Source: JAGVPT01 sp963843065 (GTDB taxonomy: Bacteria; Bacteroidota; Ignavibacteria; UBA10030; UBA8401). From it: a stretch of 64,000 nt of DNA. The notes beneath the pieces were generated by a model. That model searched no databases, was not told the origin of the DNA, and saw only the letters and a list, made by a program, of their open reading frames with translations. Shown piece by piece: positions 7,669 through 16,456 of this stretch. The stretch's first letter is position 1. The number at the start of each line of letters is the position of its first letter. The stretch is from positions 19,909 to 83,908 of the forward strand of contig CAWJKX010000130.1 of NCBI GenBank assembly GCA_963843065.1. The letters are read 5' to 3'. The translations under genes and the position numbers were made by a program.

Positions 7669-10002
7669 CTATTTGCTTTTTTCGAAATCTTTGTGAGCGA
7701 TAGTCCTTGGATAATTATACAGATCTCTTATTTGCTCAGGTGTATTGCGCATGTTGACAAAATTTGCCCAGATCATGAACCATGACCACATCGGTTGATG
7801 GTCGAGAATTTCAGGCGTCGGCACTTCTCCCACTTCGCCTAGTGCAATTATTTTCCCATGGCTCAACCTCACCAAGTCATCATGGTGGCTCTGGCGATAA
7901 TCGTGGTGATAAACATCCGTTGCCAGAACATCAACATAGTCTAAACCCGGGAAGTAATCTTCGTAAACATATGCCTCATCATTGATTAATTGCCGCGGGG
8001 CGTTGGTATTCCAAACCCAGATGAGGTTATTGAGTTTGTGGTAATTGACAAACCTGTCGTACATCATCCGGTACAGTTTGGCAAATCCATTCTCTCCTCG
8101 TTTATTGCCCCACCAGAACCATACCCCGTTCGATTCATGGTACGGTCTCCACAAAACGGGGACACCGAGAGTTTGCAGGTCATTCAGATATTTTGCGATC
8201 GTATCCACCCGGGCCAGCCAGCGAGAGTTCAGCACTGTCCCCGGTGTCGTTAATTCATTCCATTCTTCATCGGTCATCTTCCCCTGGACGCTTTCCTTCC
8301 ATTTGAAGGGAGGATCATCCTGCGGCCTGCCGACATGCCACATGAGCGTTACGATGTAGCCATCTTTATATTTCTGATACGCTTCCTGAACAAGCGAATC
8401 CGCGTTTCCCGGTCTGTAGTAATTGATGAAGTCGCACCCCCAAATTTCCGGCGTCTTTCCTGTAAGTTCCTTCACACGATTCGGGAAAACATCCGCTCTT
8501 CCGACAGCATTATGGTGGCCGGCAATAATATTCTTCCCCTTGTTAGAGTATAAATATTCCAGCAGTTTCTTTGCCTCGGGCGTAGCATTTTTGTTCACCG
8601 GGTCATAATGCTTTTGATTATAGATCAGTGTTTCACTTTTGAGTCTGTTGATGCAGTTTATGACCGCACGCGACGTGTGGTAGTTGCATTTCCATATCGA
8701 CCCCTTGGGGGCAAAGGCATCCTGCGGTACGATGTCGGTACCTCCCCAATTCCATCCACCATGCTCTTGATCGATAAGATATTTTTTGCAAAAATCCCAT
8801 TGCTGGCAGAATCTGTCATAATAGTGCATTTCATCATTGGGAAATAATTGCGACATCATAAGACAGGAGTTAAGAGCTTCTACCTGAGCCCACCATTCTT
8901 TTGTATCTCTGATGATCGTCGCCCGGTCGCTTCCGTCAAAATAATATCCTCCGTCATAAATCCCGCCATGGTCTTTGTCCCAACCGTTCAACAAAACATG
9001 GTCAACCATGTTTTTTGCTACTCGCAGCGTCGTTGTGTCGTTCTTAATCCCTAAAGTTTCTGACGCTTCTAACATGAGATAGGCAGTTTCGATATCGTGG
9101 CCGAAAGAAACATGGTCGAGTTCATAATTTTTCTTTCTCAGGGCAGAACTGGAGTCTTTGTAAGAGATCGGAGTCCAATCACGCTTAAGAAACAATACTA
9201 AATTTCCTTTGCTCGTCGTAACAGTATCTCTTATCAGCAGCAAGAGCGAATGAAGCCGCTCATGTAAAACCTGGTCCGGCCAAACTTTGTACAGCTCTGT
9301 AAAGCATTCAAGGATATGGATCATGGAGTTTTGATCTTTCGGAGGAACACCCATGTAGCCTTCTGTAAACGGAGTTCCATCCCTTGACATAAACTGAAAA
9401 TAGCCGCCATACTGCGGATCATGGCTATGCTTATCAAGCCAACGAAACGTCTCTTGAGCCAACCCTAATGCAACGGTATCACCCGAAGCTCGATAGTATG
9501 CAGCTAATCCGTAGATGGCAAAGGCATTTCCATAAGCCCGTTTTACAATTTGACCGTTCTCTTTGAGGGGTTCTCCTTTTCGATTGACTAAATCGTAGAA
9601 CCCTCCAAATTCCTGATCCCACATTTTGTTTTTGAGGAATTCAACCCCGTGGGCCGCCACTGTGCGAAGTCTATTATCCTTTTGGTAGAACATCGCAGCA
9701 TTAGACGCCGACCAGACATGGCGGGCTTGAGTAACAATCATTTTATTTTGTATCCCGTCAAGTTCCCATTTATAGTCTATGTCGCTGAAGTAACCTCCGT
9801 AGGTCGTATCGATCGAAAGGGGATACCAAAGTCTAAATTCGTCGTCGAGAACACGTTGCAATTCGACGGTAATAGAATCCCTATCCTTTTTTATGTCATC
9901 AGGGAGATTTCCGGCTTGCGTTCTGCCCGGTGCACAAAAGGAAATCAAAAGAGATAGAAGAAGCACGCAGCTACACGCGGCCCCGATCTTTTTCAAGCGC
10001 AT
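7669..10002 (-). CDS. Secreted bifunctional protein: AGE-type disaccharide 2-epimerase fused to GH26 beta-mannanase
   Basis: A 777-residue two-domain protein taken from the ATG at 10,002; a GTG three codons upstream is the alternative. It has an N-terminal signal peptide. Residues about 35-450 form an N-acylglucosamine 2-epimerase/cellobiose 2-epimerase (alpha/alpha)6 barrel: 'EFRLWYPLSIDTTYGGYF', 'KRAYGNAFAIYGLAAYY', 'DHVSFGHDIETAYLMLEA' with a candidate catalytic His, and 'WWAQVEALNS'. Residues about 465-770 form a GH26 catalytic domain: 'IIAGHHN', 'WRPYHESNGVWFWWG' with the acid/base Glu near 623, and 'IALGEVGEVP' with the nucleophile Glu near 723. GH26 cuts beta-1,4-mannan, and epimerases of this family convert mannobiose to mannosyl-glucose. 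Joining both in one exported chain next to a GPH importer and GH130 suggests coupled extracellular processing. The 'ISFC' near the signal is not a good lipobox. Confidence 0.88.
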   Translation of the reverse strand: MRLKKIGAACSCVLLLSLLISFCAPGRTQAGNLPDDIKKDRDSITVELQRVLDDEFRLWYPLSIDTTYGGYFSDIDYKWELDGIQNKMIVTQARHVWSASNAAMFYQKDNRLRTVAAHGVEFLKNKMWDQEFGGFYDLVNRKGEPLKENGQIVKRAYGNAFAIYGLAAYYRASGDTVALGLAQETFRWLDKHSHDPQYGGYFQFMSRDGTPFTEGYMGVPPKDQNSMIHILECFTELYKVWPDQVLHERLHSLLLLIRDTVTTSKGNLVLFLKRDWTPISYKDSSSALRKKNYELDHVSFGHDIETAYLMLEASETLGIKNDTTTLRVAKNMVDHVLLNGWDKDHGGIYDGGYYFDGSDRATIIRDTKEWWAQVEALNSCLMMSQLFPNDEMHYYDRFCQQWDFCKKYLIDQEHGGWNWGGTDIVPQDAFAPKGSIWKCNYHTSRAVINCINRLKSETLIYNQKHYDPVNKNATPEAKKLLEYLYSNKGKNIIAGHHNAVGRADVFPNRVKELTGKTPEIWGCDFINYYRPGNADSLVQEAYQKYKDGYIVTLMWHVGRPQDDPPFKWKESVQGKMTDEEWNELTTPGTVLNSRWLARVDTIAKYLNDLQTLGVPVLWRPYHESNGVWFWWGNKRGENGFAKLYRMMYDRFVNYHKLNNLIWVWNTNAPRQLINDEAYVYEDYFPGLDYVDVLATDVYHHDYRQSHHDDLVRLSHGKIIALGEVGEVPTPEILDHQPMWSWFMIWANFVNMRNTPEQIRDLYNYPRTIAHKDFEKSK

Positions 10003-10235
10003 TTTTCTCACAGTTTTTCACCGCCTTCTTTTTGGATAATAATAGGAGTCATTCTTCTCATCATCGAATCTTCTCCCACACCGGCAATCCTTCCCGCTCT
10101 CCCCTGTCAACATTGGGGGAAGCCAAACTACGCAGGTCATTTGTATTTAATTTTAAATCTAAGGATATTCTCAATGCTACGCACTATGTTGGAACGATGG
10201 GTAGTGAGCTATTCTGATTTGGAAAGCAGCTAAGT

Positions 10236-10336
10236 CGTCCTTCGATGCGTTCGCTCCGCTCACTTACTCAGGATGAGCAAGGTCTGTTCACCCTGAGCAA
10301 GTCCCGATGTTTTTATCGGGACGCGTCGAAGGGTCA
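10236..10336. repeat. Dispersed palindromic repeat, GGGACGCGTCGAAG family, copy 2
   Basis: This lies in the 389-base divergent gap between the epimerase-mannanase (minus) and the CE2 esterase (plus). It has the same parts as copy 1 ('CTTACTCAGGATGAGCAAGG', 'CACCCTGAGCAAG', 'TCCCGATG...ATCGGGACGCG'). The rest of the gap must contain both promoters, but I could not assign a convincing box. Confidence 0.8.
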
Positions 10337-10391
10337 ATTATCCAAAGTAGTCCACCACCGAACGGTGAATAATAAAGAATAAAGGGTATTT

Positions 10392-11495
10392 ATGAAACAA
10401 AATTATTTACTTCTTATGATCATCATATTTCAGTTATTAAGCCCGGCCGGTGCAGCCCAGGCGGCTAAATTGATTCCTCCAAATAATCTGAATATCCAAT
10501 ACTTCGGCCGATGGGATATGGCGGACTCGCTTCACCCTCGATATTCCTGGCCTGGCGTCTATCTGGCCGCAGAGTTTTCCGGGACAACAATCGGGATACG
10601 CTTAGCCGACGGAACCGATTATTTCAACGTTTATATCGACGGCAAACTCCACAGCGTTTTCCACGGGACGAACCCGGCCGAAACGGACTACGTTCTTGCG
10701 GACAGCCTTCAAAATACGCGCCACACGTTCCTGCTTAGCAGGCGAAACATCACGTTCGAAAAACCATATACTTTCTGCGGAATTCTTCTTGACAACGACG
10801 CAGCGCTTTTTCCCCCTCCACCAAAGCCGTCCCGGAAAATTGAATTCATCGGAGACTCGTTCACGGCGGCGGAAAGCGACGAGGCGACGGAGCAGCAGTT
10901 GGCGTGGGAAGCGCGGTTTGCCGTCACCAACATCGATAAAGGCTTTGCACCCCTCATCGCCAAGCATTTCAACGCGCAATACACGACGACATGCCGCTCG
11001 GGGGCCGGAATGTACTGCGATTGGCAGGGGAACATCAATGAAACCATTCCCAAAAGATTCGACCGGACGTTGATGGAAACGAGCGAACCCAAATGGGATT
11101 TCAAGCGATGGGTTCCCGACGTGGTCGTGGTCTGTCTCGGCTTGAACGATCATTCCGGATTGAAAGATAATATTGGAAAAATCTCCGATGAAAAATCGGC
11201 ATCCTTCCGAAAAACATACGGCAATTTCCTGGATACCGTTCGCGCCGTTTATCCGAATGTCAAAATCGTTGCGGTTGCTGCCTTTCAGGAGTGGATCCGC
11301 ACCAATGTTAAAGAGGTCGTCGACGATGAGATTGCTTCCGGCAAACACGACATCTACTACACTCAATTTGACGAGTTCCCCGGCGGCTATGTCGCTAACG
11401 GACATCCGACCGTTGAAACACATCAAAAAATGGCGGACCAAATAATCAAATCGCTGGAGACCTTCGACCTATTTCAAGGAACAAGCGGGAAATAA
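10392..11495 (+). CDS. CE2-type SGNH acetylesterase
   Basis: A 367-residue secreted esterase with a signal peptide ending near residue 25 ('AGAAQAA'). Residues about 35-135 form the N-terminal beta-sandwich typical of CE2, and residues about 148-355 form an SGNH hydrolase domain. The block I motif is 'EFIGDSFTA' with Ser156, block II 'GAGM', block III 'GLNDHS', and block V 'HPTVETH' near 338-344 with the catalytic His. CE2 enzymes remove acetyl groups from plant mannans and xylans. It is divergent from the mannanase gene, which fits deacetylation of acetylated glucomannan before GH26/GH5 attack. An AAAGGG site precedes the ATG. Substrate choice among acetylated hemicelluloses is inferred. Confidence 0.88.
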   Translation: MKQNYLLLMIIIFQLLSPAGAAQAAKLIPPNNLNIQYFGRWDMADSLHPRYSWPGVYLAAEFSGTTIGIRLADGTDYFNVYIDGKLHSVFHGTNPAETDYVLADSLQNTRHTFLLSRRNITFEKPYTFCGILLDNDAALFPPPPKPSRKIEFIGDSFTAAESDEATEQQLAWEARFAVTNIDKGFAPLIAKHFNAQYTTTCRSGAGMYCDWQGNINETIPKRFDRTLMETSEPKWDFKRWVPDVVVVCLGLNDHSGLKDNIGKISDEKSASFRKTYGNFLDTVRAVYPNVKIVAVAAFQEWIRTNVKEVVDDEIASGKHDIYYTQFDEFPGGYVANGHPTVETHQKMADQIIKSLETFDLFQGTSGK

Positions 11496-11573
11496 TAACC
11501 CAACCGTATTTCTTCTTTCCATACGAAATACAGGTAGTGGACTTTTTTGCTTTTAACGACTCTCAAGGAAAAT

Positions 11574-11610
11574 GTTCACCCTGAGCGAAGCCGCGACGGC
11601 GTCGAAGGGC
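11574..11610. repeat. Fragment of the CCCTGAGCGAAG...GTCGAAGGGC dispersed repeat
   Basis: A 37-base piece with 'TTCACCCTGAGCGAAG' and 'GCGTCGAAGGGC', the two ends of the larger dispersed repeat, lies between the CE2 gene and the GT-C gene. It is non-coding. Confidence 0.6.
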
Positions 11611-11700
11611 TATGGAAAGTCTGGCATCGTTCATTCTGTAAATCTATTCAATAAACTCCACTACCAGAAGCTTTTGATGCATATTTATCCGCAGTAGGGT

Positions 11701-13276
11701 ATGAATATATTTGCTGATGACAATACGAATCATGAGCACTGGATACAACGGATAAAAATTTTTATCCGGGGAAAAGAGGAGTACCTCCTGGCGCTTCTTC
11801 TCTTTGTTACAGCATGCACTGCCGGAATTTTGCTGCATCATTTTGATAAGTATTCCTTCTACTATTTCGGCGATGCGGCGTCGCACATCATCAAAGCACG
11901 CGAGTTCACGGATTCCCATCCGCACGAGATCCCGATCATCGGCACAGTGTGGCTTCCCTTGCCGCACCTTCTTCTTCTTCCCTTTGCATCGATCGACACT
12001 CTTTTCTTTTCGGGAATCGCCGGAGCATTTGTGGGGATTCCATGTCTCGTCGGGACCGGCGTCCTCCTATTTCTATTGCTCCGGAACATCACCGGTTCTC
12101 CCTCGATTGCGTTTCTGATGGCGAGCCTGTACGGGCTCAATCCCAATGTCGTCTATATGTCTCTCACGCCTATGGACGAACCAAGCCTCATCTTCCTTGT
12201 CGCATTCGCCGGATATGCATTGTACCGTTGGCGGGGAGACGACTCACCATTATGGCTTTTTTTTTGCGCCGCCACCGTCATGCTGGCAACCTTGTGCAGG
12301 TACGAAGCGTGGCCTCTCGCAGCGTTCATCGTCTTCGCTGGAACATCGAAGGCGATTTCTCTCTGGCGGGAGTCGCAAAAACGTGAAGCAATTCGAACCA
12401 TCGCGATTACGGCCGTTAGTTGTGCGGGCATGATCGTCTGGTTTTCATCGCACTTCATTATATTCGGTAATCCGTTCGAATTTACACGTGGGACATACTC
12501 CGTTCTTTCCGGAGCCTATAGGGAATCGTCGCAGCATCTCCCGTTCAACATTGTGGTAACTTTCTGCCGGGCAATCCTCATCATTTTCGGCCCGGTATTA
12601 CTTTTTGTCGCTGCCGCATCGTTCATTCCTCAGCGACACAAGCGTGTTGATCGTAATACTATTCTTCTCCTCGTGTTCTTCATTCTCCCTGTGCTTTTTA
12701 CAGTCAGTGCAGCCCTCGCAGGGTATGTTGGAATTGATGAATGGTGGTGGAACTGGAGATATGTACCTGACATTCGGACTCTTTCTCGCTGTAGCGGGGG
12801 GAGTCGGCCTCGTTAAAATATTCAACGGAATTCCAACAGCCTGGGGACGAAGCATTGTGGCGACCGTTCTTCTCGCCATGCCGGTTGTCCAACTTATAAT
12901 TCCATCGATCGGAGTTGCGGTATACAAAGACGCCGCGAAATGCATCGATGCCACAGTAAGGGACGCGATGGCCATTGGCGAACAACTTCCTGGCGTGTAC
13001 ACCGGCGGCTCCATCGGATTGATAACCAATGGCAATTATACTGTCAGGATCCAAATTTCGAGCAGCCTGCCGTTGAAACACTTCCGCATTCTTCATTTTT
13101 CTGCCGATCAGAAAATACCGGATTCGACCCTTCTTCACGAACAACATCTTATTGTCCAAAAAAATGAAACGCCAGAATCCAAATTGATTGCTCCTGCGTC
13201 GCCGGGAGTCATGGACAATTTTCAGCTCCGTTTTGAGAATACCTCTTTCGCCCTGCTGGAACGTAAACTTCGCTAA
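11701..13276 (+). CDS. GT-C fold membrane glycosyltransferase-like protein, one frame break
   Basis: Two plus-strand frames join into one polytopic membrane protein of about 525 residues. The first frame begins at ATG 11,701, crosses the membrane near residues 30-50, has a first luminal loop with 'YYFGDAASHIIKAREF' and continues through about eight further hydrophobic helices. The frame shifts at about 12,763-12,768: 'WWWNWRYV' in the first frame should run into 'LTFGLFLAVAGGVGL' in the second. The C-terminal part is a soluble periplasmic tail. The acidic loop after the first helix and the many helices resemble the RgtA/GT39/ArnT group, which transfers sugars from polyprenyl phosphate. Donor and acceptor are unknown. 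It is not obviously part of mannan degradation. Confidence 0.65.
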
Positions 13277-13279
13277 ACC

Positions 13280-13363
13280 TCGTTCCCAACGAGACGTTGG
13301 GAACAAGATGATTGAATTTCCTTTCTTGCGTCCATCTCGTTCCCAAACTCTGTTTGGGAACGA
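13280..13363. repeat. Two CGTTCCCAA palindromes
   Basis: The 123-base gap between the converging GT-C and GH28 genes contains two hairpins: 'CGTTCCCAACGAGACGTTGG' (about 13,281-13,304) and 'CGTTCCCAAACTCTGTTTGG' (13,338-13,362). Each is a near-perfect inverted repeat of the word CGTTCCCAA. They may act as bidirectional terminators, though no strong T-run follows. The same family recurs at 19,560-19,607. Confidence 0.7.
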
Positions 13364-13399
13364 TAAGAACCGGGTGCAGGTTCTAAATTCTACTATTTT

Positions 13400-14953
13400 T
13401 CACTTCACGTTTTCCCTCGAGACCGCAATGTTCGCCGGAGTGATTTCATAATCTTTTCCGTCGCGAAGCGAGACAGGAGATGCTTTTGAATTGTTCGGCG
13501 CTGCAGTTCCGTGAAATCCTATTATTCTTACTCCGTCGAAATTATTCACCTCGATTCCGTTCGTGAAGTACGGTTCCTTCATCGCGTCCCATGTCAGGTC
13601 GAAGTTCTCAATCCGCAGGTTTTTAACGTGCTGGGCGTAGAATCCCGGTATGTCGTGTGAGAAAAGCGACAGCTTTGGATCCATAACGGGGCGCAAATCG
13701 AAATTTCCGCCGCTGACATCGTTCAGCTTGCCATCGGCCATATGAAATCGCACGTCGGAAAATGATACGTCTTCGATCACGCTTTCTTCGGTGCCATAAA
13801 CAAATATTCCGGACTCACCTTTACAGACGACGTGATCGAACTTGATATTCTTCATCCTTCCAAGCGGGACATCCTTGGTCAAGCGGACCGATGAAAGTTG
13901 AATGGGTTCTCCATTTCCCCACCAGTCGCCCGTAAAGAGATGTGTCTCGATAAGGATATTCGAGAAGCTGACGTTCTCGATCGAGCCTTGATCCCGGACG
14001 AAGAGTCCGATACCGCGATTTGAGTTTGTGATAATAATATTGCTGAAGGTGAAATTGCGCATGGGGTTCTGGTCGAATCCGCCAATCCTTATCGCTGCTG
14101 AACGGGAAACCAAAGTGCAATTCGTCGCGGTGATATTCTCACAGACCCGTTTGAGAAATTTGTAACCCGGCAGATCGTAATGATGATTGTAGCCGGTGAG
14201 AACGATGCAATCATCCCCCGTCCGGATATCGCAATCGGAAATAATCGCGTTGCTGCACGAGGTCAGATCCATCCCATCGTTATTCGGAACGAAAAGGTTG
14301 CCCCAGATCCGCAGGCCTGAGAGGATAATGCCATCGCAATCGGCTAAATGGAGCGTCCAGAACGGCGAATTTGTGATGAAAACATCACGGATGGTAACCT
14401 TTTTGCAGTCCGAAAAAATGATCATTTGATACGGACGGTCTTTTGGCACGAGCGGTCCATCGCCGAGCCCCTCAGAGACATGCCTGAATTGATCCCCCTG
14501 CCTTGTCCACATCACACCGGCATGGTCCATTTTCTTCGCGCTGTCAAGCACCATGAACGAATCGCCGTTCCCATCAATAGTACCATGACCGCTGATAGAT
14601 ACATTTTCGGCATCCTGTGTAAAAAGCAAGCCGACCCTTCTACCGTTGAGCATATAATCACTCACGTTGGCGCTTCCTCGCAGAACAGCTCCGCTTTCAA
14701 GATACAAATTGACGTTAGTGCGAAGTTGAAGAGTCCCGGTGAGGTAAACACCCGGCGGCACATACACTGTTCCGCCCCCCAGCTTTGCCGCCGAATCGAG
14801 CGCGCTCTGAATCGTGCGAGTGTTGAGCGTCGTTCCATCTCCAACCGCACCCATGTCGCGAATATCGATCTGCTTTGCTTGAGCAAGACCGCATACTAGC
14901 GATATGAAAAGGAAGAAAAAAACCGAAATTAGTTTATTCATAGTGGTGGCCAT
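13400..14953 (-). CDS. GH28-like pectinase (polygalacturonase family)
   Basis: A 517-residue secreted right-handed beta-helix protein. The signal peptide ends near 'CGLAQA'. The start may be ATG 14,953 or ATG 14,941; neither has a strong ribosome-binding site. The opening 'IDIRDMGAVGDGTTLNTRTI' and 'GGGTVYVPPGVYLTGTLQL' are typical of bacterial GH28. The catalytic set is partly present: 'NNDGMD' and 'TGDDCIV' keep the Asp residues, but the usual His of the G-H-G motif is replaced in 'SRSAAIRIGG'. That pattern is found in a GH28 branch whose members attack pectic side structures. It is the only pectin-type enzyme here and sits 163 bases downstream of a GH26 gene. The exact linkage cannot be read from sequence. 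Confidence 0.85.
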   Translation of the reverse strand: MATTMNKLISVFFFLFISLVCGLAQAKQIDIRDMGAVGDGTTLNTRTIQSALDSAAKLGGGTVYVPPGVYLTGTLQLRTNVNLYLESGAVLRGSANVSDYMLNGRRVGLLFTQDAENVSISGHGTIDGNGDSFMVLDSAKKMDHAGVMWTRQGDQFRHVSEGLGDGPLVPKDRPYQMIIFSDCKKVTIRDVFITNSPFWTLHLADCDGIILSGLRIWGNLFVPNNDGMDLTSCSNAIISDCDIRTGDDCIVLTGYNHHYDLPGYKFLKRVCENITATNCTLVSRSAAIRIGGFDQNPMRNFTFSNIIITNSNRGIGLFVRDQGSIENVSFSNILIETHLFTGDWWGNGEPIQLSSVRLTKDVPLGRMKNIKFDHVVCKGESGIFVYGTEESVIEDVSFSDVRFHMADGKLNDVSGGNFDLRPVMDPKLSLFSHDIPGFYAQHVKNLRIENFDLTWDAMKEPYFTNGIEVNNFDGVRIIGFHGTAAPNNSKASPVSLRDGKDYEITPANIAVSRENVK

Positions 14954-14977
14954 TTTCTAAGAATTGTAAGTAGAGAC

Positions 14978-15013
14978 TTCTGAATAATTCAAAAAGCGTG
15001 GCTCGCGCAAAGA
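14978..15013 (+). repeat. Short repeat shared with 7,628-7,664 (TTCTGAATAATTC core)
   Basis: 'TTCTGAATAATTCAAAAAG' followed by 'CGTGGCTCGCGC' matches the minus-strand copy at 7,628-7,664. It lies in the 163-base gap between the GH26 lipoprotein gene and GH28. Confidence 0.5.
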
Positions 15014-15116
15014 CGCACAATTATTCAAAAACACCGAGTTTTCACTCCTTAGCAGCTTGGCGAGAAACAATTTTGCAGATGTCTCAAATAGTTAAAAAGA
15101 CTTGGTTTCTGCAGGC

Positions 15117-16394
15117 TCAATGCTGGATTCCCGCAGGCTCTTGATGCAGTGTCTTCGAAACAAGATCGTCCAAAATCACACTTTTGTACAAGTTCGGAAA
15201 ATCATCCTGGAATAGCATCTTTTCTTTGTGTCGAAACTCAATGAAATTTTCCGCACTGGGATGTCCTTTGTACGGCGCATAATATTGCGCCAGGCCCGGG
15301 TTTCGCCAGACCATAACATACGCAATCTGCACGCTGTCATCATCCATCGCCTTGTAGAGTTGATTGGTCCACCATGTTGAATCAGGGATAAATAATGAGC
15401 CGGTTTCGGTGAAAGCGGCAATCTTGTTTTTCTTCCTGGCAATGGAAGAGATGATACGCAATTTCTTCGTTACAAACACCACGCTGTCGCCTTTCGGCGT
15501 AAAGTCATGGTAATTGTCCATACCGACAATATCGACGTAACCGTCGCCAGGGTAGCGTTCAAGATACTCTTCTTCGCTGTCAAACCAGCGGTCGGGTGAA
15601 AAGGCATACAAATAGTTTTTGATCCCTTTGTTTAATCGAAGATAGTCTACCGTCATTCTCCAGAGGGCAATGAATTCCTCCGGCGTGCAAAACGGTTTTC
15701 CCCACCAGAACCAATGGCCGTCCAATTCATGGTACGGGCGGAAGATGATCGGTATCGGCGTTCCTTCTTGATCGACAAGTGTGCTGCTGTATTCGGCAAG
15801 TGAGTCGAGCACCTTCAGATATTGTTCATGATACGGCCCTCCGGGAAGGATGTACTTGACGGCAATTGTCGTATCATAAAAAGAATTTCCGGTAACGGGA
15901 TTTCGATGATGCCACGAAAACGTGTTGATGCCTCCCCGCTCGTACGCTTCCTTCACCAAGCGAGGGATCTTGTCGCGGACTTTTGTGCTGTCGTATTTCG
16001 GAATGCTTTCAAAATCCCAGCCATAGACACCGGGAAATGAACCGGTAACGTCCCTGATGTCGGAACGGGATGAATCTCCTCTCCATAAGACGCCGTATTG
16101 AGTTGAGTTCTGATGCCCGAAGATAATTTCCTTCTCGGAGATCGTCTTGAGGTTGCGGAACAAGAGGACTGTCTCCTTCGTTGCGAGGGAGTCGGCCAGC
16201 CGAACTCCGACTTCTTTCTGATACTCAACGCTGTTGAACGAAGCGCAGGACGAAAGTATCAGAGAAAAGAAAACGATGAAAGATATATTTTTCTGATTTG
16301 AGGCTGCTGTGAAGAGCGGGGCGGCCGGCCAACAACGCTTCGCGATAATTTCCCCATAAGTGCCAATGAGGTTCCGGATACTAAAACGATCCAT
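15117..16394 (-). CDS. GH26 beta-mannanase lipoprotein
   Basis: A 425-residue enzyme. The only visible start is ATG 16,394, which leaves about 37 residues before the hydrophobic stretch 'ISFIVFFSLILSSC', where the lipobox Cys is residue 50. That is unusually long for a lipoprotein signal, and no internal start exists between them. The GH26 domain spans about 75-400, with 'IIFGHQNSTQYG', 'GWDFESI', 'FRPYHELDGHWFWWG' (acid/base Glu223) and 'AAFTETGS' (nucleophile Glu330). It should be an outer-membrane or cell-surface beta-1,4-mannan hydrolase. It has a neighbour lipoprotein GH5 mannanase 62 bases upstream on the same strand, so the two form an operon with GH28. Confidence 0.9.
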   Translation of the reverse strand: MDRFSIRNLIGTYGEIIAKRCWPAAPLFTAASNQKNISFIVFFSLILSSCASFNSVEYQKEVGVRLADSLATKETVLLFRNLKTISEKEIIFGHQNSTQYGVLWRGDSSRSDIRDVTGSFPGVYGWDFESIPKYDSTKVRDKIPRLVKEAYERGGINTFSWHHRNPVTGNSFYDTTIAVKYILPGGPYHEQYLKVLDSLAEYSSTLVDQEGTPIPIIFRPYHELDGHWFWWGKPFCTPEEFIALWRMTVDYLRLNKGIKNYLYAFSPDRWFDSEEEYLERYPGDGYVDIVGMDNYHDFTPKGDSVVFVTKKLRIISSIARKKNKIAAFTETGSLFIPDSTWWTNQLYKAMDDDSVQIAYVMVWRNPGLAQYYAPYKGHPSAENFIEFRHKEKMLFQDDFPNLYKSVILDDLVSKTLHQEPAGIQH

Positions 16395-16456
16395 ATTACT
16401 TCTTCTCAGGGACGGATAATTTTTTCTCGTCCATCAAATTAAAATTCTTTAAAATA

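Noticed and set aside
7669..10002. Lipoprotein assignment for the epimerase-mannanase fusion
   Set aside because: The Cys after the hydrophobic stretch is preceded by Phe ('ISFC'), which does not fit a lipobox; a cleaved signal peptide is more likely.
10602..11441. 279-codon open frame on the minus strand
   Set aside because: It lies entirely opposite the CE2 esterase, which has a signal peptide, a complete catalytic motif set and a ribosome-binding site. The antisense protein has no recognisable motif.
13280..13363. CRISPR-like repeats
   Set aside because: The two palindromes differ in sequence and spacing, have no regular spacers, and there is no cas gene.
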